Shown in pieces: positions 17,197-26,030 of a stretch of 64,000 nt of DNA. Positions within the stretch are counted from its first letter, which is position 1. Each line of letters starts with the position of its first letter. The notes below the pieces were generated by a model that was not told the origin of the DNA, did no database searches, and worked only from the letters and a program-made list of their open reading frames with translations. A program made the translations under genes and the position numbers. This DNA comes from Streptomyces sp. NBC_01481 (GTDB lineage Bacteria; Actinomycetota; Actinomycetes; Streptomycetales; Streptomycetaceae), in contig NZ_JAPEPT010000003.1 of the NCBI RefSeq assembly GCF_026339995.1, positions 1,054,001-1,118,000 on the forward strand. The letters are read 5' to 3'.

Positions 17197-19169
17197 CCGC
17201 ACCACCCTCTCTTCTGCCGGGACGCGGTTCCGGCACCGGCCCCGGAGCCGGGGGCCTTCCCGCGTGCCCGGTCTGCGGTGTGCCCGGAACCTCACCCGAC
17301 ACCGCGCACTGCGGCTGGGACATCACCGGCCCGCTCGTCGCCGGTCCGGTCACCGGTGAGTCTCAGGCTGCTCTGCGTACGGAACTCGACCGCGCACGGC
17401 GGGGGTTGGGCATCCGGGCAGCACTGCGCGCCGCACACGGTGCTCCTCGGGATCAGGCCGCCGAGTGGACCGACCGGCTGATGACATACGCCATCGGCTC
17501 CTCAGGTGCACCTGTCAGCGCGGAGGAACGCCGCGCGGCCGAGGATCTACTGGCGGCGGAGCCCGTGCCCAGGTCCGGCGACGCCGCACCCGTACTGCGT
17601 GCCCTCGCCGACGGTGAGGCCGACCGGATCGTGGTTGCCGTCCTCGGCTGTGACGGCCTGTATGCCGTCGCGGTCACCCGTGGCCCCGGCGGGCGACTGA
17701 ACAGCGCGGAGTCGCGAACGATTTCCTGGCAGACGCTGGTTCCCTCACTGCCGCACGACCCCGTCCACGCCCGCTTCGTGCTCGCGGGCGGACGAACCGC
17801 GGGGGTGGGCGAACTGTCCGTCGCCGAAGAGGCTCTGGCGCCGGTCGGCCGCCTCGCGGAGGGCGGCAGGGTCGTGCTGATCTCCCAGTTGCCCGGCTGG
17901 CCGCCGGCGGAGCGCCTGATGAGCATCCTGCGCCGACGCCACCGGAACGCGGCGACACTGTTCGCCGAGCCGTCGGTCACTCCCGCCGAGGCCGTGGACC
18001 ACCTGCTGGGCGGACTGCCGACCCAGCACGCCTACGCCCTCGCCCTCACCCGTCACGACGAGCTCACCGGCCTGTATGTCGTCGAACCGCTGCCGCTGTT
18101 CACCGTGACGGGTGGCGCGTCCTCACGCGCCCAGCACGTCGAGGTCCGCACACCGCCCGCACCGGACGGCTCGCACGCGGTGAATATCGCGATCGCCGTG
18201 GTCGACCTGACCGGCGAGCGGCGCGAGGAGTGGGAGCTGGTCCGCGCCGTCGAGACGGAGGTCCGGGCGGACGCCTCGGTGAGTCTGGACTTCACCCTGG
18301 AAGGGGAGGGAGACGTACGCATCTCGGTGGACGGCAGGCTCCAGCAGCAGACATCACCGCTTACCTGGCGAGAACTGCTCGACCGGATGGACCGCGCACA
18401 GCGGGAGCTGCCGCTGGACGTGGTCGTCCTCATCGAGATCGGCGGCGAGCGCAACGCGCTGCGCATCGAAGGAGCGCTGCGGCTCCTGGAGCACGTGAGG
18501 GAGGGAAGACCGGCCGAGTTTGTCCATGTCAGCGTGCGCCCCTACTGGCGCCATGACCACGACCGCAGCGGCCGGACCGACCCCGGTGCACGGCCCTTCG
18601 CGCCCAAGCGTCCGCTCAAGTCCTTCGACGCGGCGCTGGAAGAGCTCAAGGATCTTGAGGAGTTCGACGCGCCCGTGCTCTATTACGCCGCGGCACTGGA
18701 GGACGCACTGGACGGTATGTCCGAACTCGGAGGCTGGCACGACGGTGACCGATCCCTGCTCGTCGTCGCGAGCCGGGCACCCTACAGCGACCCGGACGGG
18801 AAGTGGGGCGGCTACCCCAGGCCCTGCCCGGCGGGCCTGGACTGGCGGACCCTGGCCCGGGAGGCGGGCGAGTGGCTCGGACGGACCGTACTGCTGGTCG
18901 AACCCGAGCCGGGGGACGGGGACTACGACGACCGGGAGGCCGCGCGCAGCGCGGCCCAGACCTGGCGGCAGGCCGCCGACGACGGCTGGGACGTCATCGA
19001 GCTGACCGTCGAGAGCGGCGAGCAGCAGAGCAGCGCGGTCTTCGGCACGGACGACGACCCCGACCCCGACCCCGAGTTCTTCGCGGACGCCGCCAACACG
19101 CTGGCGCCGTCGGCCCGCACGGCGAGGCCGGTCCCCTTCCCGCTCGCACCGCTCACACCCTCGGCGTAA
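17193..19169 (+). CDS. Zinc-ribbon protein of unknown function in the trypsin-STAND/GTPase operon
   Basis: Protein of 658 residues; I do not recognise the family beyond the N-terminus. A short CPVC motif followed by HCGWDI (about 25-48) forms a probable zinc ribbon. The rest is alternating beta/alpha sequence with no catalytic motif I can name. A central segment near 325-410 is predicted mostly beta (VNIAIAVVDLTGERREEWEL and following). The C-terminal part is acidic, with DDDPDPDPEFF. The start overlaps the AAA+ stop by ATGA. It lies just before the GTPase gene with a 16-base gap, and may be an adaptor linking the ATPase and GTPase parts. Confidence 0.78.
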   Translation: MTAPPSLLPGRGSGTGPGAGGLPACPVCGVPGTSPDTAHCGWDITGPLVAGPVTGESQAALRTELDRARRGLGIRAALRAAHGAPRDQAAEWTDRLMTYAIGSSGAPVSAEERRAAEDLLAAEPVPRSGDAAPVLRALADGEADRIVVAVLGCDGLYAVAVTRGPGGRLNSAESRTISWQTLVPSLPHDPVHARFVLAGGRTAGVGELSVAEEALAPVGRLAEGGRVVLISQLPGWPPAERLMSILRRRHRNAATLFAEPSVTPAEAVDHLLGGLPTQHAYALALTRHDELTGLYVVEPLPLFTVTGGASSRAQHVEVRTPPAPDGSHAVNIAIAVVDLTGERREEWELVRAVETEVRADASVSLDFTLEGEGDVRISVDGRLQQQTSPLTWRELLDRMDRAQRELPLDVVVLIEIGGERNALRIEGALRLLEHVREGRPAEFVHVSVRPYWRHDHDRSGRTDPGARPFAPKRPLKSFDAALEELKDLEEFDAPVLYYAAALEDALDGMSELGGWHDGDRSLLVVASRAPYSDPDGKWGGYPRPCPAGLDWRTLAREAGEWLGRTVLLVEPEPGDGDYDDREAARSAAQTWRQAADDGWDVIELTVESGEQQSSAVFGTDDDPDPDPEFFADAANTLAPSARTARPVPFPLAPLTPSA

Positions 19170-19185
19170 GGACAGGTGGACCACC

Positions 19186-20262
19186 ATGACCACATCAGAA
19201 GGACCTGACCTCAATTTCGGCCAGCGGGAGACCAAGACGCCGGGCACACCGCCGGACGAGCTGAGCTGGCCCGACGACGGCGGGGTGAAGATCGCCCTCT
19301 GGGCGCCGACCCAGGCCGGGAAGACCACGTTTCTGTGGGCGCTGCTGCTCGCATCCCTGCGCACCGAACTCAAGGGCAACTGGCTCATCGACGCCCAGGA
19401 CGAGGAGTCGCGCCGGCTGAAGCAGGCGGTCATCGACGCCATGACTTCCGGACGCTCGCTGCCCATAGCGACGGTGAACCCGGGGCAGCCCACGAGCTGG
19501 ACCGTCTTCGGCACCCCTGAGCCCGGACGGCGCAGGCCCCGGGACATACCTGCCTCCCTCCTGCGGCCCCGCAGCAAGGCCGAGCAGTCGATGCAGTTCA
19601 CCCTGCACCTCCAGGATCTGCCGGGAAGCATCTTCGACTTCCGGACCCCGAGCCCCCACCGCCCGTCGGTCGCCCGGCAGTTGGCGCGGGCGGATGCGTT
19701 CGTCTACCTCCACAACCCACTGATCGACCGGGACGACCAGGAGGAACAGACGATGGGGTTCTTCCAGCACATGCTGGACGAGGTGGTCGGGCGCAGCGAG
19801 GGTCTCGTGGGCGGGAGACTGCCCCAGCACGTCGCCGTCTGCATCACCAAGTTCGACCATCAGCATGTGTACGAACCGGCGCTGGACGGGCACTTCGTGA
19901 TCCCTGCCGCAGACTTCCCGCACACCCCCACCATCAGCGAGGCCAATGCCCACGCCTACTTCAACTGGCTCTGTCAGCACCATGCCCAGGACAAGGCATC
20001 CGATCTGGTGCGCGCCTCACTGGAGCGGAGGTTCGACCAGCGACGGGTCCGCTACTACGCCACGTCCGCAATCGGTTTCCACCGGGAGAAGGACAAGCCC
20101 TTCGGCCGACGAGTCAACAACGGCGACCTGTTCCGGTACGACAGCGAGGGCAAGCGGGTCAGGGGGATCGACGGCCCTGTCTTCCCGGTAAATGTGCTGG
20201 AGCCGGTCATCGATCTGTCCCTGGCCGTGCTCCGGGGCCGCGACACGCCCGGGAGGCGCTGA
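19186..20262 (+). CDS. P-loop GTPase of a GTPase-associated system
   Basis: Protein of 358 residues. A P-loop variant APTQAGKTT (40-48) is followed by a DLPG G3 motif (144-147) and TKFD (221-224) in the place of NKxD, so guanine specificity is likely though not certain. Between them is a long insert. It has no membrane segment. The ribosome-binding site AGGTGG lies ahead of the ATG. The next two genes encode GAP1-like proteins, the partners typically found with this GTPase group, and are spaced by two bases and an ATGA overlap. I infer that it acts as the switch of the system, signalling to the GAP1 pair. Confidence 0.85.
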   Translation: MTTSEGPDLNFGQRETKTPGTPPDELSWPDDGGVKIALWAPTQAGKTTFLWALLLASLRTELKGNWLIDAQDEESRRLKQAVIDAMTSGRSLPIATVNPGQPTSWTVFGTPEPGRRRPRDIPASLLRPRSKAEQSMQFTLHLQDLPGSIFDFRTPSPHRPSVARQLARADAFVYLHNPLIDRDDQEEQTMGFFQHMLDEVVGRSEGLVGGRLPQHVAVCITKFDHQHVYEPALDGHFVIPAADFPHTPTISEANAHAYFNWLCQHHAQDKASDLVRASLERRFDQRRVRYYATSAIGFHREKDKPFGRRVNNGDLFRYDSEGKRVRGIDGPVFPVNVLEPVIDLSLAVLRGRDTPGRR

Positions 20263-20264
20263 CC

Positions 20265-22352
20265 GTGAAGGAGGCCGCCGCCGACAGCAGACAGGTCGCA
20301 GCGGCCTGGGCCGTCTTCGGCAAACTCCCCGGGGACATGCGGGACTACCGGGTGCTCTCGGCGAGCTACAACCAACTGGACTACTTCGACGAGCAGATCC
20401 GCCCCTATGTGCCCGAGGCGCCGACCGCCCGCGCCGAGGCACCTCCGAGGCCGTACTACGTCTTCTGGCCGGGCCCCGACACGGTGGCGGGAAAGCCCAC
20501 GCTGAACTGCGGCCGTGCCGACGAGTCGAACGTGCGCGACGCTTCCGGACGGCTCAGCGACCGGCTGCGGTTCTTCAACGCCGAAGTACGGCACCTGGTC
20601 GGCGGCGGTCCCGCCGCCCAGACCGCGGCCGGATACCGGGATCTGGCCGCGGCCATGGACGCGGCCGGCCGCTCGATGCCCGCCGACCCCGAGGAATGGG
20701 CCTATCTCGACCTCGCCGGGGCGGCTTTGGAAGCCGCCCTCGATGGTGTGCGGGTGCGCGAGGTGGACTGGCTCGCGGCGGGGGCCGCGGCTCTGCTGGC
20801 GGGGCGCGTGGTGATCACCGGCGCAGGACAGGTACCGGTCGAGCAGAAGCTGCTCTGCCTCGACGCCATCTGCGGTCTGCTGCCGTACGGAGTCCGCGCG
20901 ACGCTCTCCGCTGCCACCTACGCCCGGGGCACCGGGCTGCACGGCATCCGGCTCTTCTTCGGTGATCCCCCGCCCCCGGGCGCCTTCGAACTGCCCTGGG
21001 CCGCGCCCCCGCCCGCCCTCGCGGCCGGAGCCGCAGTGCGCTACCGGCAGCAGCTGACCCGGGGGAGCGGCAGGGGTGAAGGCGCGGCGGAAAGGATCCG
21101 TGAGCTGTTCGCCGCGCTGATGGACGAGGCGGACCCCTGTGCGGTGGACGACGCCGAGTCGGTCATCCGCCGGGCCGGACGGGCGCTGCCCAGCCTGGCC
21201 GGCCTGGAGGACGATCTCGCGGAAGGAGCAGGCGCGGTGCACCGGGCCCGTGCTTTTGTACGCAGGGGGCCGGTCCCTGCGCGGGGGGCGGAGGGAGCGC
21301 GCGCCCGGTTGTGGGACCGTATCGTGCCCGGCTGGCCGGACGGTGTGGCTCTGGCTCCCGTCGATCTGCGTCATCTCGAACTCCCGGTGACCGAGGAGAA
21401 CCTGGAGCGGCTCACGGCGGGTTTGTACGCCGTGCTCGGCAGCTCCGACGGCCCGGAGACCGTCCTCCACTACGCTCGGCAGGCACGGGCCGCGCGCCTT
21501 GTGGACCGGTTGCTGGCCGGACTGCTGAGGCGGCTCACGCCGCGCTGCGAGGCGTCGATGGACGGGTTCGCCGAAGTGCTCGGCGGGCTGGGAGACTTGA
21601 CGGCCGACGAGCCACGAGAACTGCGCGCCGAGCTAGCAGATCCCTCGCCCGTGCCGCTCGCGCTGCTGAGACAGCAGAGCGCTGCGTCCTTGCGGGTTCT
21701 GCTGGGTGCCGCCGTCCCCAGGGGCCGGATTGCCCCCGACTGGCTGAAGGCTCCGTATGCGCTGGTGCTCGGCGGGCCGGGGCCGGGCGGCAACCTGCTC
21801 GCGGACATGGAGCGGGAGCACCCCGGCTATCTGGATGTCGTACGCACGATCGCCCGTCGGCTGGGGAAGGCAGCCGAGCCATGGCTGCAGCCCGAGTTGG
21901 CGCGCGCTGCCCGGCGGCGGCGCGTCGAAGACACGCACGATGAACTCGACGCGCTGTTCTGTGGGTTGGAGGACGCGGCGGAGGCGCAGGTCGCAGATGC
22001 GGCGCGCGAGGCACTGCGGTACGAATGCCACCCGGGACCACTGGTGGACCGGCTGGCCGCGTGGCACGGGTCCGGTGACGCGGAACGGCTTCGCGAACTG
22101 CTCGAAGGCATCGCGGACGGTGACCCCTGGCTGCTCAGAACGCTGATGAAGCGCGTCGTGACAGGAGACGGGATGCGCTCCGCGTTCCCCTGCGACGTCG
22201 TCGCCGGATTCCGTGACCATGCCGAGAGGCGCAGCAGCGAGGAGGCCGGCCTGCACGCCGAGATCGCACGAGCGCATGCCGGTCTCCAGCAGGTCGGATG
22301 GTTCAAGGCCGTGTTGAACCGGCTGCACCTCGGACGAGGGGCGGCACGATGA
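20265..22352 (+). CDS. GTPase-associated protein 1-like protein (long form)
   Basis: Protein of 695 residues starting at a GTG two bases after the GTPase stop. The N-terminal part (about 20-110) is followed by a middle region with a motif LPYGVRATLSAATYARG (206-222) and LHGIRLFF. The equivalent motif occurs in the next gene, so the two are paralogues that share a core. The C-terminal 400 residues are helical repeat-like. I assign it to the GAP1 group from its position after the GTPase, its length and this core. No catalytic residues are apparent. A role as binding partner or regulator of the GTPase is inference. It overlaps the next gene by ATGA. Confidence 0.72.
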   Translation: MKEAAADSRQVAAAWAVFGKLPGDMRDYRVLSASYNQLDYFDEQIRPYVPEAPTARAEAPPRPYYVFWPGPDTVAGKPTLNCGRADESNVRDASGRLSDRLRFFNAEVRHLVGGGPAAQTAAGYRDLAAAMDAAGRSMPADPEEWAYLDLAGAALEAALDGVRVREVDWLAAGAAALLAGRVVITGAGQVPVEQKLLCLDAICGLLPYGVRATLSAATYARGTGLHGIRLFFGDPPPPGAFELPWAAPPPALAAGAAVRYRQQLTRGSGRGEGAAERIRELFAALMDEADPCAVDDAESVIRRAGRALPSLAGLEDDLAEGAGAVHRARAFVRRGPVPARGAEGARARLWDRIVPGWPDGVALAPVDLRHLELPVTEENLERLTAGLYAVLGSSDGPETVLHYARQARAARLVDRLLAGLLRRLTPRCEASMDGFAEVLGGLGDLTADEPRELRAELADPSPVPLALLRQQSAASLRVLLGAAVPRGRIAPDWLKAPYALVLGGPGPGGNLLADMEREHPGYLDVVRTIARRLGKAAEPWLQPELARAARRRRVEDTHDELDALFCGLEDAAEAQVADAAREALRYECHPGPLVDRLAAWHGSGDAERLRELLEGIADGDPWLLRTLMKRVVTGDGMRSAFPCDVVAGFRDHAERRSSEEAGLHAEIARAHAGLQQVGWFKAVLNRLHLGRGAAR

Positions 22353-23680
22353 CAGAGGGAGACGTGTCGCGCTACATCGGCTTCAGGTTCCTCAAGCCCA
22401 CTCTGACCCCAATCCCTGACGGCGTGGAGCGCTTTCTGATCGGTCCGGGCCTGAGCGCCGACGTCATCGTGCGGGTGGCGATCGCCGGCCAGGATGCAGC
22501 GCGCACGGTGGAATTGGCGTACGAGGAGACCGCCCGCAATGGCGTGCAGTCGTTCTGCGGATACCGGGCGCTGTACGACGCCGTGCGTGGGGCTCGGCAG
22601 GACATCGAATGCGTGCGACTGCGACTCACCTCGTGGAGCACGATCGCGGAGGCACTGGCGGACAACGTCGAGCACTACGTGCGCTGCGCCGCTGCCCTGC
22701 TGGGCCGGACGAGCGTCGCACTGAACGGCTGCAGGCTGGACAGCGGGGAAAAGCTGGACGAACTCGACCGGGTGCTTGCACTCATGCCCTTCGGCGTCCG
22801 CGCGAAGCTCACCGTTGCCAACGAGTCGCGCTCCGACAGCGGACTGTACTTCGAGGACACCGAGCCGGCGCTGCCCCAGTCGGTGATCAGCGACGGCTAC
22901 CGCGCCCGGCTGCTGGAGTGCTTCGGTCCCGCGGCCGGCAACCGTGCGGAGCTGCTGAAGCGGATCACCATGGTCGTCTCCGGACTGGGACAGGAACAGG
23001 CGGCGCTCGACCTCCGTCACAGCCCCGAGGCCGCCCTGCCGCTCCTCGAGAAGGTGCTGGCACCCGGCCCGGCCCACGGTGAACCGGCTCCCAGGCCCGC
23101 AGCGGAACCGGTAGGCGGCTCTCCGAAGCACGCCCGGCCGGTCCCGCAGCGGCAGATCACCGCACTCGTGGACGCACTGGACGGCGCCCCCGATCAGAGA
23201 GCAGTTCTGCTGCGGTCCTTCCTCGACACGGCCCGGCCCGGCGACCGCAAAGACCTCGTGGCGGCTGTCGGGGACCGCTACGGCGACCCAGCCGCGCCCT
23301 GGTCGGCCCTGCCCTGGCTGCTGTGCCTCGTGGGCGAGGACAACCGGTTGGACGCGCACATCGCATGGAAGGTGGGTGCCCTGGTCAGGCAGCCACCGGC
23401 AACGCAGCCCGGCAGGCAAGCCCCGCCGACCGGTCCGCGGCTGGGCGCGGACCTAAACCGGATGGCGAGCATCCTCGCTCTGCTCGACCGAGCGGTCGGC
23501 GACGCCGAGGCCCCCCAGGAGATGTCGACGGTGCTGTCCGGCCTTGGCTCGCAGATCCACGCCGAACTCGACCGGGCCGAAGAAGAACACAACAGGCAGC
23601 TGCGGCAGAGCACCGAGCGTCTCGTCAGAGCAGAAGCGCTGAGGGACCTACTGAACGACGAGGGGGAGAAGCCGAGATGA
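22349..23680 (+). CDS. GTPase-associated protein 1-like protein (short form)
   Basis: Protein of 443 residues when started at the ATG that overlaps the previous stop. A longer frame opens at 22298 but would begin inside the upstream gene. It carries MPFGVRAKLTVANESR (146-161) followed by GLYFED, matching the LPYGVRA core of the preceding protein, so the pair arose by duplication and divergence. The N-terminus (FRFLKPTLTPIPDGVERFL) differs from the long form. The C-terminal half has proline-rich linkers and ends in a charged helix. It is translationally coupled on both sides (ATGA). Its function is unknown; it is likely to form a complex with the GTPase and the long form. Confidence 0.7.
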   Translation: MTEGDVSRYIGFRFLKPTLTPIPDGVERFLIGPGLSADVIVRVAIAGQDAARTVELAYEETARNGVQSFCGYRALYDAVRGARQDIECVRLRLTSWSTIAEALADNVEHYVRCAAALLGRTSVALNGCRLDSGEKLDELDRVLALMPFGVRAKLTVANESRSDSGLYFEDTEPALPQSVISDGYRARLLECFGPAAGNRAELLKRITMVVSGLGQEQAALDLRHSPEAALPLLEKVLAPGPAHGEPAPRPAAEPVGGSPKHARPVPQRQITALVDALDGAPDQRAVLLRSFLDTARPGDRKDLVAAVGDRYGDPAAPWSALPWLLCLVGEDNRLDAHIAWKVGALVRQPPATQPGRQAPPTGPRLGADLNRMASILALLDRAVGDAEAPQEMSTVLSGLGSQIHAELDRAEEEHNRQLRQSTERLVRAEALRDLLNDEGEKPR

Positions 23681-25110
23681 GCGGCGCGATGAGTACGGGC
23701 AGAAGCGTGGGTGTCGACATCGGTCACGGAGGCATTCGCGTGGCCGTGATGGGCGGGGAAGGCGCCCCCATATTCGAGCAGCAGGACACACCCGTGGACG
23801 CCCGAGGACCCGGGCGCGGCACACTCGACACGGATGCCGTACGCGGCGCGCTCCGGGCCCGGCTGGGCAACGCGGCCCGCGTCACCGCCGCCGTACCGCA
23901 GTCCTGGCTGGCACCCGGTGTGGAAGGCACCCCGCTGGACGCTCACACCGCCGGGCTCAGGGCACTGCTCAGCAGCGTCACCAAGGCGCCCGTGGACGTC
24001 GTGTCCGCACCTGTCGCCGCCCTCGCGGGACTCCTCGACGGAGACACGATCTCTGCCGAAGGGCGCTGGGTCGTGGTCGCCGATCTGGGCATCACCCACA
24101 GCGAAGTGGTGCTGTGCGAGTTCACCGACAACGGGCCCCGGGCACGCACCTGGGCGAGCACCGGAGCCCCGGACCCCGCCCATGATCCGCTGTGGGCCCT
24201 GGCCGAACTGGCCAACCCCCGTGCCTCTCACCCGCAATTGCTGTCATTCGCACGGGAGTTGCTGCTTGACCTGAAATACGGTCAGCTGCGGCACGCCGAC
24301 GCCGCCCTGCGGCACGCGAAGGAGAAACGGGCGGCGGGCGATCCGGAAGTCTGGCAGGACTTCCGCCTCTACGCGCAGCCGGATCTCCCGGTCGGCCCCG
24401 CGCTCGACATCCTGGAGAAACGCGCGGACGCCATCGAAGCGGTGGCAAGCCGGCTGCATCGGGCATGCCCGGAAGCCGGCGGTGCTCAGCTGGTGCTGCT
24501 CGGCGCGGGCGCCTGCTTCGGTCCGCTCCGCGAGGCGCTGCTGCGCGGCCTGGGCCGCACCGGCCCCGTCGCCGGGCAGGCCGACGGTTCCCCGGAGCCT
24601 CGGCCCGCCTACGACGATCCGGTCAGGCAGCATGCGGCCGCCAGGGGGGCGGCGCTCAGCGCGGCAGGCCGTATCACCCTGAACGACGCGTTCCAGCACC
24701 TCCTCGCACTGCTGGTGCACCGAAGGTCGGGAACGGAACTGGTCGAGCGGCTGGCGCCACTCGTCGCCGATCCACACACCGGTGAGGCCGCATTCGTCTA
24801 CGACCCCGACCGGGACCGGGACGCCGAGATCGAGCTGTCGGGCAGTGCCGCGCTGGCGCTGTGGATCAGCCGTGGGGGAACAGCGCCGTACGCACCGCTG
24901 CCGGTGGACACCGCCGGGCTCACGCTGACACCCGGGCGCTACCGGATCGGCCTGCGGCTGGACAGCCCGGCCGCGCCGGTCCTGGTTTTCGTGAGCGTGA
25001 GCGACGGAGCGACCGTTTCGCGCCCGCTGACCGAGGTGGCGCCGCTCGCCATGTCGGCGTCCGCCGCGCCCCCTTCGCCGGGCGGCTCCCGTGCGGGACA
25101 CGGCCTATGA
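23677..25110 (+). CDS. Hsp70/actin-fold ATPase-like protein
   Basis: Protein of 477 residues. The N-terminus has the actin/Hsp70 phosphate-1 pattern VGVDIGHGGIRVAVMG (11-26), then VTAAVPQSW in the position where chaperones have the VTVPA strand. A second phosphate motif reads VVVADLGITHSEVVL (about 130-144), and QLVLLGAGACFGPLREAL (about 269-286) matches the adenosine-binding loop with its glycine-rich turn. The C-terminal 130 residues are beta-rich, as in a substrate-binding or sandwich domain. This supports ATP binding; an actual chaperone role is unproven. It overlaps its neighbours by ATGA, and the following coiled-coil protein could be its partner. Confidence 0.8.
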   Translation: MSGAMSTGRSVGVDIGHGGIRVAVMGGEGAPIFEQQDTPVDARGPGRGTLDTDAVRGALRARLGNAARVTAAVPQSWLAPGVEGTPLDAHTAGLRALLSSVTKAPVDVVSAPVAALAGLLDGDTISAEGRWVVVADLGITHSEVVLCEFTDNGPRARTWASTGAPDPAHDPLWALAELANPRASHPQLLSFARELLLDLKYGQLRHADAALRHAKEKRAAGDPEVWQDFRLYAQPDLPVGPALDILEKRADAIEAVASRLHRACPEAGGAQLVLLGAGACFGPLREALLRGLGRTGPVAGQADGSPEPRPAYDDPVRQHAAARGAALSAAGRITLNDAFQHLLALLVHRRSGTELVERLAPLVADPHTGEAAFVYDPDRDRDAEIELSGSAALALWISRGGTAPYAPLPVDTAGLTLTPGRYRIGLRLDSPAAPVLVFVSVSDGATVSRPLTEVAPLAMSASAAPPSPGGSRAGHGL

Positions 25111-26030
25111 CCGGCACGTTCGCCGAGGCGCTTCAGGCCCTCGACACGGCATACCGGACACTGGAATCCGCACTCACGGAGGCGGCCGAGCGCCCCGACA
25201 CGGCCTTCGAGGCGGTCATCGCCCTGAGCGAACCGATGGCCGCGATGCCGCGGGTCGGTGCCGGGATCTCCCGATTGCTCGACGCGGCCGCCCTCGACGA
25301 CCGGTTGCGAGCCGAATTCCGGAAGAGGGCGGAGGAGAACATCACCCTCGCCCGTGGGCTCGCGGAGCTCAAGAGCGCGTACGACGCGAAGTACCCCGCC
25401 CAGGACGAGGCTGCCGTCGAGGCGGAGCACGCCCGGCTGATCGCCGAGATCGCCTCCATGGAGCGGCGACAGCAACTGGCCCAGGAACTGCCGCACGTTC
25501 GGGAAACGGCAGCCCGGCTGAAGGAAGCGGCCTCAGCACTGTCGGACGCCGACGCCGAGGCGGAGGAGGACACCCTCGCGGTGGCCCTGGACTCCTGGCT
25601 GGAACCGGCCGAAGCACTGGCAGGGGCGCTGCGGCCCAAGGTGGAGGAGACGTACGACCGCGCGCGGCAACTCCGTACCGAACTGCGTGAGTCCCTGGCC
25701 GGGCTGCGGGACACGGAGGCCAATCTCACCAGCCTCACCCACAAGGCGCAGGACGTCGCGGAGCGCCATCGCGCGGCGGCGGAGAAGACCGAACGGACCA
25801 GGGAGGATCTGCGGTTGTACGCCAAGGCGGACGCCGAGCTCGTGAGAGCCGTCGCGGCAGCGCGCTCCGATCCGGACACCACCGACGTCCTTGCGGCACT
25901 CGAACGGCATCGGCGGGGTCTCGCCGGGATCGACGACGCGCTGCGGATGCACCTGGAGGCACGCGCGGTGCGTACGCGCAGCATGCGGCTGGGAGAAGAG
26001 CCGAACCAGTCGGCGGGAGGGGCGCTGTGA
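25107..26030 (+). CDS. Helical coiled-coil protein of the operon
   Basis: Protein of 307 residues, almost wholly helical with heptad patterns from about 60 to 290. Glu-, Ala- and Arg-rich stretches include EEETYDRARQLRTELRE-like sequence in the middle. There is no signal peptide, no membrane segment and no catalytic motif. I do not recognise a named family. The ATG overlaps the upstream stop and its stop overlaps the GTG of the von Willebrand A gene, so it is coupled to both. A bridging role between the Hsp70-like ATPase and the membrane protein is only a guess from order. Confidence 0.75.
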   Translation: MTGTFAEALQALDTAYRTLESALTEAAERPDTAFEAVIALSEPMAAMPRVGAGISRLLDAAALDDRLRAEFRKRAEENITLARGLAELKSAYDAKYPAQDEAAVEAEHARLIAEIASMERRQQLAQELPHVRETAARLKEAASALSDADAEAEEDTLAVALDSWLEPAEALAGALRPKVEETYDRARQLRTELRESLAGLRDTEANLTSLTHKAQDVAERHRAAAEKTERTREDLRLYAKADAELVRAVAAARSDPDTTDVLAALERHRRGLAGIDDALRMHLEARAVRTRSMRLGEEPNQSAGGAL

